Positions 37,354 through 47,926 of a stretch of 64,000 nt of DNA are shown here, one piece after another. The DNA is from Prillingera fragicola. Taxonomy: Eukaryota > Basidiomycota > Tremellomycetes > Trichosporonales > Trichosporonaceae. The stretch spans positions 2,666,001 to 2,730,000 of the forward strand of contig BEDY01000001.1 of assembly GCA_002335605.1 (NCBI GenBank), read 5' to 3'. The notes under the pieces were generated by a model. It did not search any database. It saw nothing but the letters and a program-made list of their open reading frames with translations, and had not been told where the DNA came from. The stretch's first letter is position 1. The number at the start of each line of letters is the position of its first letter. The position numbers and the translations under genes were made by a program.

Positions 37354-37364
37354 ACGGAAGCAAA
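37354..37364 (-). promoter_or_regulatory. TTTGNTTCCGT element (RPL4/bL33m), copy 2
   Basis: ACGGAAGCAAA on the + strand, the exact reverse complement of copy 1. It is 81 bp upstream of the bL33m ATG, so each gene of the pair has a copy facing it. Confidence 0.6.
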
Positions 37365-37445
37365 ATGTCAGCAGCATGGACAATCTCGGACATGAACAAG
37401 TTGTACAGCGACGAGCACCATAGAAGTGGACAACAACAGCTCATC

Positions 37446-37694
37446 ATGGCCGTCAAGACCAAGCAGAGGTACGTGGCATGTGTACTAGTCTCAGCTGACA
37501 GCCAGGCGCATTCTCGTCCGTCTCGTGAGCACCGCGCTCACCGGCTTCTTCTACACCACCTCGCGCCCTCGTATCGCTGGAAAGCTCTCAATGATGAAGT
37601 ACGATCCAGTCGGTGAGTGTCTTTTGGCAGTTTGAGCTCAACTGACATGACAGTCAAGAAGCACGTGCTCTTCACCGAGGCCAAGATCAAGTAG
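37446..37694 (+). CDS. MRPL39: Mitochondrial 54S ribosomal protein bL33m
   Basis: bL33 is a small zinc-ribbon-fold protein of the large mitoribosomal subunit. Exons are 37446-37468, 37506-37612 and 37654-37694, giving 56 residues, the standard bL33 length. The spliced protein runs MAVKTKQRRILVRLVSTALT, GFFYTTSRPRIAGKLSMMKY, DPVVKKHVLFTEAKIK. The cysteines of zinc-binding bL33 are absent, as in many mitochondrial and C-minus forms. The frame is open further upstream, but the family starts at MAVK/MAKK. Two 37-41-nt introns in so short a gene hide it from simple ORF calling. It ends 59 bp from the convergent CUZ1-like gene. Confidence 0.92.
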
Positions 37695-37753
37695 CCGTGC
37701 CAAAAACAACGATACCCTATGCATGTATACCCACTCTCGCCAATCTGGGATCT

Positions 37754-38893
37754 CTACTCGGGCCACGACTGGACAAGGACAAGCAGGTCGCCAGTGTCCA
37801 TCTGCTCGCCTGCGGGGAGGGACAGGATGATGCGGTGCGGTGTGCGGGGCTCTCCAGGCTTGAGCCCTACGCGTACAAGACACGGCGACTGTCGTCGTCA
37901 GCTCTGTCTTGGTCCTTTGACTCACATCTTTCTTGACTTGACCTTTTGCGCGCGCCACAATCGTCTCAACAAGCTTGCCACCAGGCATATCCTGTCGTCA
38001 GCTCTGCCTCCCACACTGATCTACTCACCCTGGGCACCAGGACGCGCTCGGCCTTCTTGCCTGTGATCTCTGTCGCAGCATTGCTTGGCGCATACTTGCC
38101 AGCTTTCGCAATCCAAGTTTCCAACCGCTTTCCGTCGGCGTCAACGGCCCACTCGACTGCGACGCTCGTGTCCCGATTGGCGCTGGGAAGAAGCGGTGCG
38201 GCGAGTGAGCGAAGCTTTGTTGTGTGGATCTTGTACACGCGCTCGTCTGCAGACGTTGGTTTGGCCGGAGATGGGGCAGCAGCTGCTGGTGCAGCGCTGC
38301 TGCCCGCTGCCTCGGCACGTTCAGCCAACACCGAAGGAGGGAGCTTTTGTGGTACTGCTGGTGCCATTCGCGTCTTGTCCACCTGTACAGGCATCTTCAT
38401 TCGCTCCTTCCCTGCTGCTTGTGGCATGGTCCGTGCAAGCACCTCTTGAGCAGCAGCCCGTCGTGCTAAGGTTGCGTCATGCTGTGCTGTTTCTGCCCGG
38501 GGCGCAGCACAGTCGTGCGAGGCTTGTGACCGATGTCTAGACAGTCAGCAATCAGGAGCAGCAGCTGTACCACACTCACGCGATGCAGAACGCTTCCCCA
38601 CATCCCATACACCGTACTTCCTTTGCAATACCATCTCCACCACCCCCCTCTACCCCCGCCTCGCGCCCGCCAATACTCTCAATAGTCTCGGCACTGCAGC
38701 CTGGCCGGGAGCACTCGCCAATCTGACGGGCCCGCTTCGACCCCCCGGCGACTTGCGCGTCCGGCTCGCTGCAGCCGTGAGAGTGGACATGCTCCTTGCA
38801 GAAGATGTGAGAGCAGCTTGGACAGGTGAAGGGAAGAAAGTCGACGACGCCGCAAGTGTCGCACTTGGAGCCGACGTCGAGGAGTACCGACAT
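37754..38893 (-). CDS. CUZ1: AN1-type zinc-finger protein with ubiquitin-like C-terminus (Cuz1-like)
   Basis: Cuz1/ZFAND-type proteins link Cdc48 and the proteasome, notably under arsenite or heat stress. Exons (minus strand) are 38580-38893, 38029-38536, 37926-37991 and 37754-37888, giving 340 residues. AN1 finger 1 is CDTCGVVDFLPFTCPSCSHI followed by FCKEHVHSHGC (residues ~11-42). Finger 2 (ECSRPGC ... RCMGCGEAFCIAHRSQASHDC, ~70-120) spans the first intron. After an Ala/Pro linker, residues ~195-340 (ERVYKIHTTKLRSLAAPLL ... HRIILSLPAGEQMDTGDLLV) look like the ubiquitin-like domain of Cuz1. The last two introns, both 37 nt with CTGACGAC before the acceptor, are required to complete that domain. 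Assignment to Cuz1 rather than another AN1 protein rests on domain order. Confidence 0.85.
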
Positions 38894-38972
38894 GTTGTTG
38901 TGTCTGTCAATGGGAGGTTGACGCTGTCAACAATGGTGTCGCGATCAGCAAAGACTCAGCAAGTGACGTCGG

Positions 38973-38983
38973 ACGGAACCAAA
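38973..38983 (-). promoter_or_regulatory. TTTGNTTCCGT element (CUZ1/GGF-repeat gene)
   Basis: ACGGAACCAAA on the + strand, the reverse complement of TTTGGTTCCGT. It lies 80 bp from the CUZ1-like ATG and 88 bp from the GGF-repeat ATG, centred in a 177-bp divergent promoter. Confidence 0.55.
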
Positions 38984-38998
38984 TTTAGGTGAAGCTGA

Positions 38999-39014
38999 AA
39001 AGTGGAGGTCGATC
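38999..39014 (+). promoter_or_regulatory. AAAGTGGAGGTCGATC element, copy 2
   Basis: Identical over 16 bp to 8065-8080, and 72 bp upstream of its gene's ATG (68 bp in the other case). Confidence 0.4.
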
Positions 39015-39070
39015 AGTCCAGTCACCCACAACACTTTCTTGCCACTCGACTCTTCACCACTACAACCACT

Positions 39071-40200
39071 ATGGAGGACGACCCCGAGTTTCTCGCGCTG
39101 TCCGAGAAGCAACGACGTAATGTTGACAAGGCATTTGACCGCGGCGTACGCAGATCTGGCGGGCGGCCGGCAAAACGACGCAGGCTCACTCGTTCAGCCA
39201 AGGAGACGGCCACATCAAGCCTGACGCCAGCGACGGCGACGCCTGGTCCTAGTGGAGGCGGCGGCTTTCTGGACGAGGACGATGCCGGTGGATTCATCCC
39301 AGACGACGACGGCGGAGGGTTCATGCCTGACGAGGGGGGTGGATTCATGCTCGACGACGACATGGGTGGAGGATTCATCCCAGACGATGACGCTGGAGGA
39401 TTCATTCCTGACGACGATGCGGGGGGATTCCTACCCGATGACTCTGGACCATCAACGCGCGCAGGACCATCACGGCTGTCCTCCAAGGCTGGCACGGGTG
39501 CCTCGACCCCCGTCGACGGCGAGCGTGTGCCTCTGCGCGTCATCCCATCGTTGCTCTCTACACTCGGGCTGCCATGCGACAAGGACGTCCTGGACGTCTT
39601 TCGAGCATCTGCCTCAGGATGGTCTGATGGCGGTTCCGCTGAGGAAGGTGCCGTGAGCCGCACAGATTTCCGTGCAGTGTGCGCGGCGCTCATGGAGCCT
39701 GGTGACGGCGAAAGATCCGATGATGACGGGGATGACGACGCACAAGAAGAGGCGTTTAGCAGCGACAGCGAGGACTCGGACGTCTTTCGTCCTTCTGATG
39801 ACGATGACGACGACGGCATGGATGAGGATGTCGACGATGATGGCGAGTATGGCGTCGCACCAAGGAAGCCGCCACCGAAGCGTCGTACCCGTGCCGCCGC
39901 GCTCGAGGAGGCACCGCGCATCAAGCTGACCAGCCAACAACGCGACCTTGCAAAGGACTTGTGGGCCATGCTCAAACCAGATGCCAAAGAGGGGCGTGGA
40001 ATATTGGGAAGGGACGAGGTCAAGACTTGGGTGCGGGAGCTGGGCGAGATGTGGTCAGACGATGAGGTGAGTTTGCTGTGCATGCTGGGGCTGATGGTCA
40101 GATCACGGACATGGTCAAGCTGTTCTCGAGTCAGCATGAGGGACGCGGCCTGTCGTTTGATGACTTTGGAGCTGTCATGCTACGCGCTGGGCTGGTGTAA
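39071..40200 (+). CDS. Acidic protein with seven GGF[ILM]-DD repeats and EF-hand-like segments
   Basis: No named family recognised. Exons are 39071-40066 and 40102-40200, giving 364 residues. A basic patch (GRPAKRRRLTR, ~31-41) could be a nuclear signal. Residues 62-125 hold seven tandem copies of a 7-11-residue unit, GGF-[ILM]-x-D-[DE]-D, such as AGGFIPDDD. Residues ~150-215 (VPLRVIPSLLSTLGLPCDKD ... RTDFRAVCAALM) and ~290-364 (DLAKDLWAMLKPDAKEGRG ... LSFDDFGAVMLRAGLV) look like helix-loop-helix pairs of calmodulin type, separated by a strongly acidic stretch. Canonical EF-hand calcium ligands are incomplete. The 35-nt intron joins the two halves of the last pair, which supports the model. 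The repeats may be multivalent docking motifs. Confidence 0.75.
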
Positions 40201-41761
40201 GCATCACACCACAGCAGCAGAGTTGTAACTGTATCACCACATGCACATGTGCAGCATAGCCCTTGTCACTTGCTCTCCAAAGCAGCCGCGGTCTCGCGGT
40301 CAAAGGCAACTTCTGTACAGTTTAACCATGTTTATCCACTTTTTCCAGAGATCACCCATTCGGCTGAGCCGTACTGGCGTGTCACTTCACTTTGCCCCAG
40401 ACCCCCGGAATTGAGCCAATGTGACACTTTGGCGGGCATCATGTCCTCGCAACCTGACTGGGATTTTGGTGGAATACATGCCCAAAGCTGCAAGCTGAGC
40501 TGCCAGGACAACACGAGCCCAGCGTAAGGGCATGCATTCACCGGCACAAGGCACACTCCTTGCACTCCACAATCAACGACTCGTGTGCGTCCAGCCGGCC
40601 GGCATCTCGCATCTCGGCATGGCCGGGAACGGTTTGATGAACAATACTCTTCATTAGATAGCCGTTAGCGGTACGTTCCGCTCGGCGACCAATCTATAGC
40701 TCCAGTGGAGCAGTGCAAGACCTCCGCGCAAACGTGGACAGTTACGGGTGTCTGTCCACGGGCCACGGGAGCCGGGAGCCCGGGAACTCAGAAGCTTCTC
40801 AACCTTGTCGTCGCCACATGTGCTGCCGAGAAAAACTCTTTCATGGAGCACTGATGTTGATGCTCCACCCAGTGCCTGCCACCGGAGCGACGCGTGGTGA
40901 TCCGAAATCTTCGGACTGGAACCTTTGGGACTGGCTCCTGCAAGGCAACCACGACGTTCCAATGACTCATATGTCTAAGGACAGGCATCTCTTGGGGATT
41001 CCTGTAGGCAGCTGGAGGACAAAAGGTACGGTAGTGCGTGGATCCAGCGAACACCTGAGCGCTGACGCGTGATCGAAAAAAAGACTGGAGCACTGGTGGT
41101 CATTATTGACGCGACAACGCAGATTGTCAGATGGCGAGAATGTAATGTTCTCTACCAAACGGCACTGACGAACATCAAGTGCTCGTGGCTTTGTGAGCAT
41201 CATAAGCCAGTCCATGGCGGGGTAGGGGTGGGGTAGCAGCTTTAAGCATGTAAGTATGGTAGAAAGGGGGGCTGCACAGGCAGTGTGCCTGGCTGAGGCG
41301 ATCACGTAGATTACCCTGGACCACATGTATTTGATCCCGCTCCCTCACTGCAGCCCACATGAGGCTCGGTGACTGGCAGCAGACAGTGGATGGTGGTGGT
41401 GGATGTTCCTGCGATCGTTGTTCAGTCTCGCGTACTCAATCGGTTCCTTCTCACCTTTTCTGGACCTGTTCAGCTCCACACTCTGCGTCCCCACCAAGAT
41501 CTACTCGCCTAGACCTTGTTACGTGGCAGATCCCACGCGCTCCGCAGCGTCTTTACGCGACTCTCCTACCCATGAATCCCACCTGCACAGCCTACCACAT
41601 CTGACGACCACCCTCGCTCCCTACCCCGCACCGGTTTCGGCCCCCGGACTCGGCCGGCATATCAAGACACCAAGTCTCGCTTTCATTGTCATCTACACCT
41701 CCTTGGATTTCGTCTTCATCATCAAGGCGCTCAGACGTCCACTACACTCATTCTGCACACC
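40201..41761. other. 1.6-kb intergenic region, promoter of the Zn2Cys6 gene
   Basis: No gene is supported. The final ~350 bp become pyrimidine-rich (CTTC and CACC runs), as expected of a leader. An ORF from 41403 overlaps the leader and the first exon but has no family resemblance. A long upstream region is typical of regulated transcription-factor genes. Confidence 0.5.
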
Positions 41762-44689
41762 ATGGATCCTTCCATTTCAAGTGCCGGCGGCAACGGTAAG
41801 CAGCCGAGATGGTTTCCCTCAACGTACTGCTGACAGTTCCAACAGGCATAGCCTCCTCGTCGACAGCTCCGACGACCTCATCAGCAACAGATAACACTGA
41901 AGCCCAGGCGGCGGCATTGCCAACTGAACAGTCTTCCCGTGCGTCCCTTTTCGTGTGCCGTCGTCCTCTGACCTAGTGGCAGTGGCGAAAAAGGTGGACG
42001 TCTCCCACTTTCCTCATTATGGTCTCAAGCGTGGCATGTAAGCAGGTTGCGGGCTGCAAGGGTACAGAGCTGACACGACAGGGCGTGCACGTTCTGTCGG
42101 CGGCGTAAATTGGTACGCAACACCATGCTAGCGTCGGTGAGCCACTGCTGACCTCTCCAGCGATGCTCCGGCGACCGACCGTTGTGCACCAACTGCGTAA
42201 AGTACACAAAGGTGTGCGAGTATGGCCCGCCCGTCAAGGACTCGAAACGCTCCAGCTCTGCCCGCACGGATAGGCCATTGACGGGATTTGAGGCTCAGCC
42301 AATGCACCACTCTGTCCCGGTGCCCGGTCAGCCCAGTATGGTCCTTCTGGATCACCAAATGCAACAACAGATGGGGCAGATGCCTCATCACTTGTTGTAC
42401 AGCACCCAGCCATTGCCACAGCAGCCATTGCTACAGCAGTCACTACCACAGCAACCAGGTGGGTTCGACTACATGTCCTCCATGTACTCGGACTCGCCCA
42501 TGGTGGACGCCGTCCCGGGCGAGACACTATCCTACCAGTCGACAACGTACACCGACTTTCAGCAGCCGACAGGATCTTTGCCCGGCCACCTGACTGCCCA
42601 GCCAACAGTTGGCATGCCACCGTATGTGCGCACACCAGATGGTTTCCAGCAGCACTTTCCCAACAACACACCGCCACCCCAGGCACAGCAACAGGTACCA
42701 CAACAGTGGGTGCCGACACCATCACCGCAGGTGTCGCAGGCGTCGTACAACATGTCTCAGCAATCTTCAATGATGGAGATTCAGACACCACCAGTGTCGA
42801 GAAACTCGATTTCTGGGGCGTACATGATGGACCAGTATACCACCGAGCCATTGTTTGACCAGCACCTGAACGCAGGGGGCATGTCCGAGCTGCAGTCTGG
42901 ATCCACCTCACACTTGACGTCGGGACCGTCCACTCCAGACGACCCACGTGCGCCGAATGGGAGCAAGAACCGAGCGACGTCGACCAACTCGAACACACCG
43001 TCGTCAACAGCTACGACCTCCCGCCCCCTTGCGTCGAGCATGTATCGCCACTCGCCGAGTCTGCACTACGTCGCGGATGTCACTGTCGTGGAAGGCATCA
43101 CTGAGCGCCTGGGCGAGTTCTTGTTCAGCCCCAACGCGAGTGCTGTCAAGGAAGAAGAGACATTCAAGCGTCGCCGTGGCCATTCAGGCAAGCCAACGGG
43201 CCCGATGAGCCCTTCGTCTGTGATGCGCATGCGTACAGAGCACGACGGACTGATGGACGCCTCGCGAAGCTTGCTTCTCGACTGCTTTCTGGCCCACTGT
43301 ACGCTCTTCTTTGAGATGAGCGTACCGCGGTTCCGCTACCGCATGACATTTATGGACCGCCGGAGGCCGAGTCTGGCTCTTCTGAACGCCATGTACCTGT
43401 GGGCGACGCGTATTTCCAACTCGCCACAAATGTCCAACATGGAAAAGCACTTTTTCGAGCAGGCGTGCAAGCACCTCGACCTGTCGACGTCGACGGTCGA
43501 CCGACTCATTGACGCCGTACGCGCGGCGATGCTGCTGTCAGCGTACTCGCATTCGTCTGGACGACATCACGAGGGCTGGTGTCTCGCTGGTGTCGCTATC
43601 CGGCTGGTACTCTCGTGCGGCTTGCACCGGATCAAGTCGTGTGTCCACCAGCCGGAAAAGGCCAACAACCCATTCCTGCGCAACCGTGTGTTTCTGCTTC
43701 CACCGCCCGAGGATGCGGTCGAGCTTGGCGAGCGAATTCACGCCTTCTGGGCTGTATTTGCCATTGACCGCTGCGGGTCCGTGGCGACGGGCTACCCCGC
43801 TGGCATACGTGATGAGGAGATTACGACGCCGTTTGGCCGCCACTTGGTGGACATTTCTTCTGGTGCGGTATCAGAGGCCGACGACCTCACTGTGCGTGAC
43901 CTGTACTCTGGCTCGGCTGTGGCCACCGAGCACGACACGCCCTACACCAAGTGGGTCAAGTGCGTTGCCATTCTCGAACGCGCCTCCAAGCTCTGCTTTC
44001 TGGAACCCGCCGAGGACTCGCCGTACGCCAGGGCATGGAATCAGTATACGCTCACGCTGCACCACGACCCGAACCAGGCGCCGCCGGACGAGACGCTCAA
44101 CCAGGCAAAGTACCGTAACCCACGCGACTACCGCGAGTGCCTGCTTGCTATTGAGCAGCTTGTCGGGGCTATTGGCAGCGAGGGCGTCTTTCCCGTCCAC
44201 CGCAGAATGCACGCCGAGCAGGACGGGACCCCGGAGCCTGTGATCCCTACCAACATTGTGATGCTGCACCACCTCATCGCGGCCGTGCACATGATGCTGC
44301 ACGACGTCAACAGCCTGGACGTAGAGAACACTGAAGCGGTCAAGGCCGCGCGCAAGTCTGTGCTGCTCTTCCGCGCCATGCCCCAAATCCCGTTCACGGA
44401 CGTGGACGCCTTTGTGGTCCTGGTATGGTCCCTCATAGCCAAGGTCCTCATCAAGGAGACCCACCGCCTCGTCCTCCTGGGCGACCTCGAGGGCGCGCAC
44501 GCGGCCAGCAGCGACGCCGACACGATTATCGAAGAAATGAACCGCATAGGCCAGACAATGTACCTGGCGCGCACGCAGGCCAAGGCCGTCGAAGAGCTCA
44601 AGCACGCGGCGCTCGCGGCGGGGCAGCCGGGGGAGAGCGCCGTCGTCGTGCCCCAGCTGGAGAGCTTCATGTTCCCCCAGCAGATGTAG
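41762..44689 (+). CDS. Zn2Cys6 (Gal4-type) transcription factor
   Basis: A fungal binuclear zinc-cluster regulator. Exons are 41762-41795, 41846-41938, 41977-42037, 42082-42112 and 42161-44689, giving 915 residues. The zinc cluster is assembled only after splicing: C65-TF-C68-RRRKLR-C75-SGDRPL-C82-TN-C85-VKYTKV-C92, a perfect CX2CX6CX6CX2CX6C, split by the last two introns. Residues ~110-290 are Gln/Pro/Met-rich, a likely activation region. The fungal_trans middle homology region lies around 400-560 (LLDCFLAHCTLFFEMSVPRF; HEGWCLAGVAIRLVLSCGLH). Target genes cannot be read from sequence. It is convergent with RPL14. Confidence 0.9.
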
Positions 44690-45285
44690 CCCTGCGGCTC
44701 CATTTCGGGTTTGAACAAGGAGGAGGGGAAAGGAGAGAATGGACATTGTGTAGCCCTGCATTGACACCGTTTAGGACATACCCTGCATTATTGTATACCT
44801 TGCAATCTGTACAGTAGATTACCCACTCTAGCATGCATCACAACGAGATGTGCAACGCCTAGCAGCAACATGTGTGGAACGAATTGGCAGATGGCCAGAC
44901 TCGGCAGACAGTTGCCTTTATCCCATTATCGCCCGATCTTGTCCGGCAAACCACGTGTCAGCTGTGGAGATCGTGGAGATAATCACGTCCGCTCATGTTG
45001 GGGATTGCATGGCTTGCTCTGTGCGACGTCGTCGGACTCGAACTCGGACACGGTGTGAGGAGCCCGTTGTGTGTCTGCGCAGCCAAGTCAATGCGCTCTT
45101 ATGGCAGACGTTGTGCCAATTAAATGTGCGAAAAGACACGTTCTCAGTGAGTGGATCAGTGACATCTCTCTGTGCCGCTGTCCCGCCAAGTGCTTCGCAA
45201 TAGCCAGTAATGCGAATGAGCATGTCATCAACCGACACTCTACAAGTGCCGCGCCATCTCCCTATACACCAAGGTTACACTGCAC
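44690..45285. other. Intergenic between convergent Zn2Cys6 gene and RPL14
   Basis: 3' flanks of both genes; I see no ORF, RNA gene or repeat of note. Confidence 0.6.
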
Positions 45286-46112
45286 TTAGGCAGTGGCCTT
45301 GCGCTCCTTGAAGTGAGCCTTGCGGACAACATCCCGGCGAGCCTTCTTGGCGAGCATGACCTGGAAGCGGTCAAAGTCGGTCGAGTTCTGGTAGATGTTA
45401 GTGCTGGTAGACAACAACAGGCAAGACAAGACGCACCTTGCGAACCTGGCGAGCGGCGAGCTTCTTGGCCCAGGCCGAAGCCTCCCACTTCTCCGAGACA
45501 CCCGACTTCTCAAACGCCTTCTTGATGGCACCCGAACCGGCGCCGCGGGGGAGCTTGGAGATGGTGTAAGGGGTGAGGATGAGGTGGCGGTAGGGGAAGG
45601 ACTGGCGGGGGACACCGGCGGCGGGGCCCTCGATCAAAGCACGGTTGTGGTCAATGATCTCGGCAATGACGGCGAGCTTGCCGGCCGAGGGGCCGTCGTT
45701 GACGAGAACGACACGGCCAACCTCGACGAAACGCTTGAAAGTAGAGGGCTGCTGCGACTGGGGGTTGGTTAGTATGGACCTTGAAGGAAGGTTGCAGACA
45801 CATCAGGCGGGCGGTTCGACATTGACAAGACGACGACGGTCCGGCTCGATAGCGCTGCGACGGCGCTCCCCAACACTCTCCCCCTCTGCGCGCGCTCTCC
45901 CTAGCGCCCTCGCCATCCTCTTTCACACTCCAAGCCATCCTCTCCTTTCTCCAAATGTCGATTCAACATGTCGACATGTTCACAACACATTCGCGCGCGC
46001 ACCGTCGTCGAGCTCGAATCCGCGTCTGTCGATACTGTCGTCGTCGTGGGGTCGTCGTCGTCGTCGTAGTCGTGTCCGCGCTGCCTGATGTGTATGCTAT
46101 GCTACTCACCAT
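45286..46112 (-). CDS. RPL14: 60S ribosomal protein L14 (eL14)
   Basis: eL14 sits on the solvent side of the 60S subunit. Exons (minus strand) are 46110-46112 (the ATG alone), 45437-45757 and 45286-45387, giving 141 residues (yeast 138). The spliced start is MSQQPSTFKRFVEVGRVVLV; KLAVIAEIIDHNRALIEGPA, FPYRHLILTPYTISKLPRGA and DFDRFQVMLAKKARRDVVRK are diagnostic. The first intron (45758-46109) is 352 nt, the longest coding-region intron here. It holds a TCG/CGT microsatellite and ends in CTAACCAACCCCCAG. I looked for snoRNA boxes in it and saw none. An exon with only the start codon is typical of ribosomal protein genes. Confidence 0.94.
46037..46073. repeat. TCG trinucleotide microsatellite in RPL14 intron 1
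   Basis: Interrupted run of TCG units within the first RPL14 intron, not coding in the model used. Confidence 0.75.
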
Positions 46113-47105
46113 GGCGACCACTGCTCCAGCTTTTGCTTGATGGATGATAGAGTCCTGTTGCTCGTAGCGTTCACGACCACCGACCAGGGGAGCACGGCCA
46201 GCCAGAACTGCAAAGGGACCAAAACCTGCCACGAATCGTCGGACTTGGGCTTAGCTCCGACAGTTTCGTCCTCGGTTTGGGCGGGAGTATTTTGTCTCAC
46301 AAAACCGGGGGATGGAATACAATATGTTACACAGGTCTCGCACTAGCAGTGGTCCAGATAAGAATTCCTCCGCCGGGCCATTTGCGCCCTGCCAAAGGTG
46401 CCGGGGTGGCAGGCTCGATCTGTATTCAGGGTTCACGAATGACGCGATTCGCTAGTGTACTGGTGTCATTTGATTCCGTCCTGCCCAGTCTGCATGCATG
46501 CATGGCTGATTGGTGGCTGTGGTAGCCGGAGCAACCTCGGCCGTATTACTCGGGCTATGGACCTGCCGAATGGGGCAAGTAGCAGTTGTTGTTCCCCCGC
46601 TGCACTAATCCGCTCGGGTTTGTGGATGGGAATAGCCTGGGTAAAGCAAGCGGAGACCAGGCGTGGGACCCGAGGGGCGCAAGGGCTGACATAGCAAAAT
46701 GACAAAGCTGATTCATGCGCCCAGCCAACCACCAGTGTCGACTCGCTTCCGAGGGGTCCGAGCGCGATCCCCCTGCGCCCGTGCGCCCGTGCGCCCCTCG
46801 TCCACCACCCATCAACGCCCCCTGCGTCGCTGTTCACCAACTCTCTTCTTCTCTTTCTTTCTTCTTCTTGTCCATTCACCCTACACCCAAAAACAGCAGC
46901 ACCCAGAAGAACGTCTACCCGACAGACGACTCTTAGCCTGCAACCAACAACGCGACCCAAAACAACACTCCTCGTCGACACCTACCTACCCCCTCGACAA
47001 AACCCCGACAACCCCCGGTGCTAAAAGAGACACACGTTTCTAAAGCCAACCTTCTTCCTTCCCCCTTGTTCGACACTCGCTTTCTACCCCCAAACTACAT
47101 TCACA
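46113..47105. other. Divergent promoter region RPL14 / bZIP gene, with a long ATG-free bZIP leader
   Basis: It contains a TTTGATTCCGT element (46469-46479). The ~350 bp before the bZIP ATG are C/T- and A-rich (leader-like) and contain no ATG, so uORF control of the GCN4 type is not seen unless transcription starts before about 46720. Confidence 0.6.
46469..46479 (+). promoter_or_regulatory. TTTGNTTCCGT element (RPL14/bZIP)
   Basis: TTTGATTCCGT, an exact match, 357 bp from the RPL14 ATG and 627 bp from the bZIP ATG; the preceding CA extends the match to the ATTTG form of the other copies. Confidence 0.55.
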
Positions 47106-47926
47106 ATGTACTCAGACCTCCCCGCTCACCTCCAGACGCTCAACGCTTTGCCGTCGTCGTCGTCCCCTCCCTCGTCGGCTCTCTCTGCCGAGCAGGAGGA
47201 GGCTTTCTGGTCGTTTATGAACACGGACGAGCTCTTTGCCAACTTTGGTGTCCCACCATCTGCCTTTGAGTCCAAGCTCGACAAGGAGGCTGCCGCCGCT
47301 GCTCCCGCTGTTGAGGAGAAGCCCGTCGTCGCCGAGGACAAGCCCGCAGCTACCCTCGAGTCGTTCCTTGCCACCTTTGCCGACGAGGCTGCTGCCCCCG
47401 CCGCTCTCTCCAACAACCTCTTCCTCTCGCAGCTTTCTTCTTCTTTCGCCTCATCCTCTACCGCCGTCAAGCCCGCAGAGGTTCTCCCCGCACATGACGA
47501 GGACGGCACCCCCGCACCCGAGACTCCTTCCGGCGACAGGATAACCGGTGCCAAGCGCCTCAAGCAGTTGGGCGCTGGCCAGGCCGAGATTGAGGAGGAC
47601 AAGAGGAGGCGCAACACTGAGGCGTCGGCTCGTTTCCGCCTCAAGAAGAAGCAGCGCGAGCAGAACCTCGAGTCCCGTGCAAGTGAGTCACCATCACTCT
47701 ACCAAATGCTAACTCCCCCTCAGAGGACCTCGAGGCTCAGGTCGCCGCCCTCATTGCCGACAAGGCATCTCTTGAGAAGGAGAACAACCTGCTCAAGTTT
47801 ATCATTGTCCAGGGCAACGGTGCCACTCCTTCCTCGACCGCCGGCGCCGGCACTCAGCCCACAGCAGAGGGCTTGCAGTCTGTCCTCGCTGCCCTCGGCA
47901 AGAGGAAACGCGTCTCGGCCGAGTAA
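47106..47926 (+). CDS. bZIP transcription factor, Cys3/MetR/ATF4-like
   Basis: Exons are 47106-47682 and 47724-47926, giving 259 residues. The basic region, residues ~166-185 (KRRRNTEASARFRLKKKQRE), has the NxxASxxFR signature of the Cys3/Zip1/MetR/Met4 group, regulators of sulphur amino-acid metabolism and stress. Five heptads of leucines follow (NLESRAK-DLEAQVA-ALIADKA-SLEKENN-LLKFIIV), and the 41-nt intron cuts the zipper between heptads 1 and 2. The N-terminal 150 residues are acidic, with Phe/Trp-containing clusters (EEAFWSFMNTDELFANFGV) typical of activation domains. Highly biased codons suggest strong expression. It could serve as the Gcn4-like factor; the sequence favours the Cys3/ATF4 type. 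Confidence 0.9.

Noticed and set aside
41403..41894. Upstream ORF as an N-terminal extension of the Zn2Cys6 gene
   Set aside because: It lies in a different frame from the spliced zinc cluster, and its sequence is leader-like pyrimidine-rich DNA.
46699..47043. Upstream ORF regulating the bZIP gene
   Set aside because: Its ATG lies ~400 bp upstream, probably before the transcription start, and no other ATG occurs in the likely leader.
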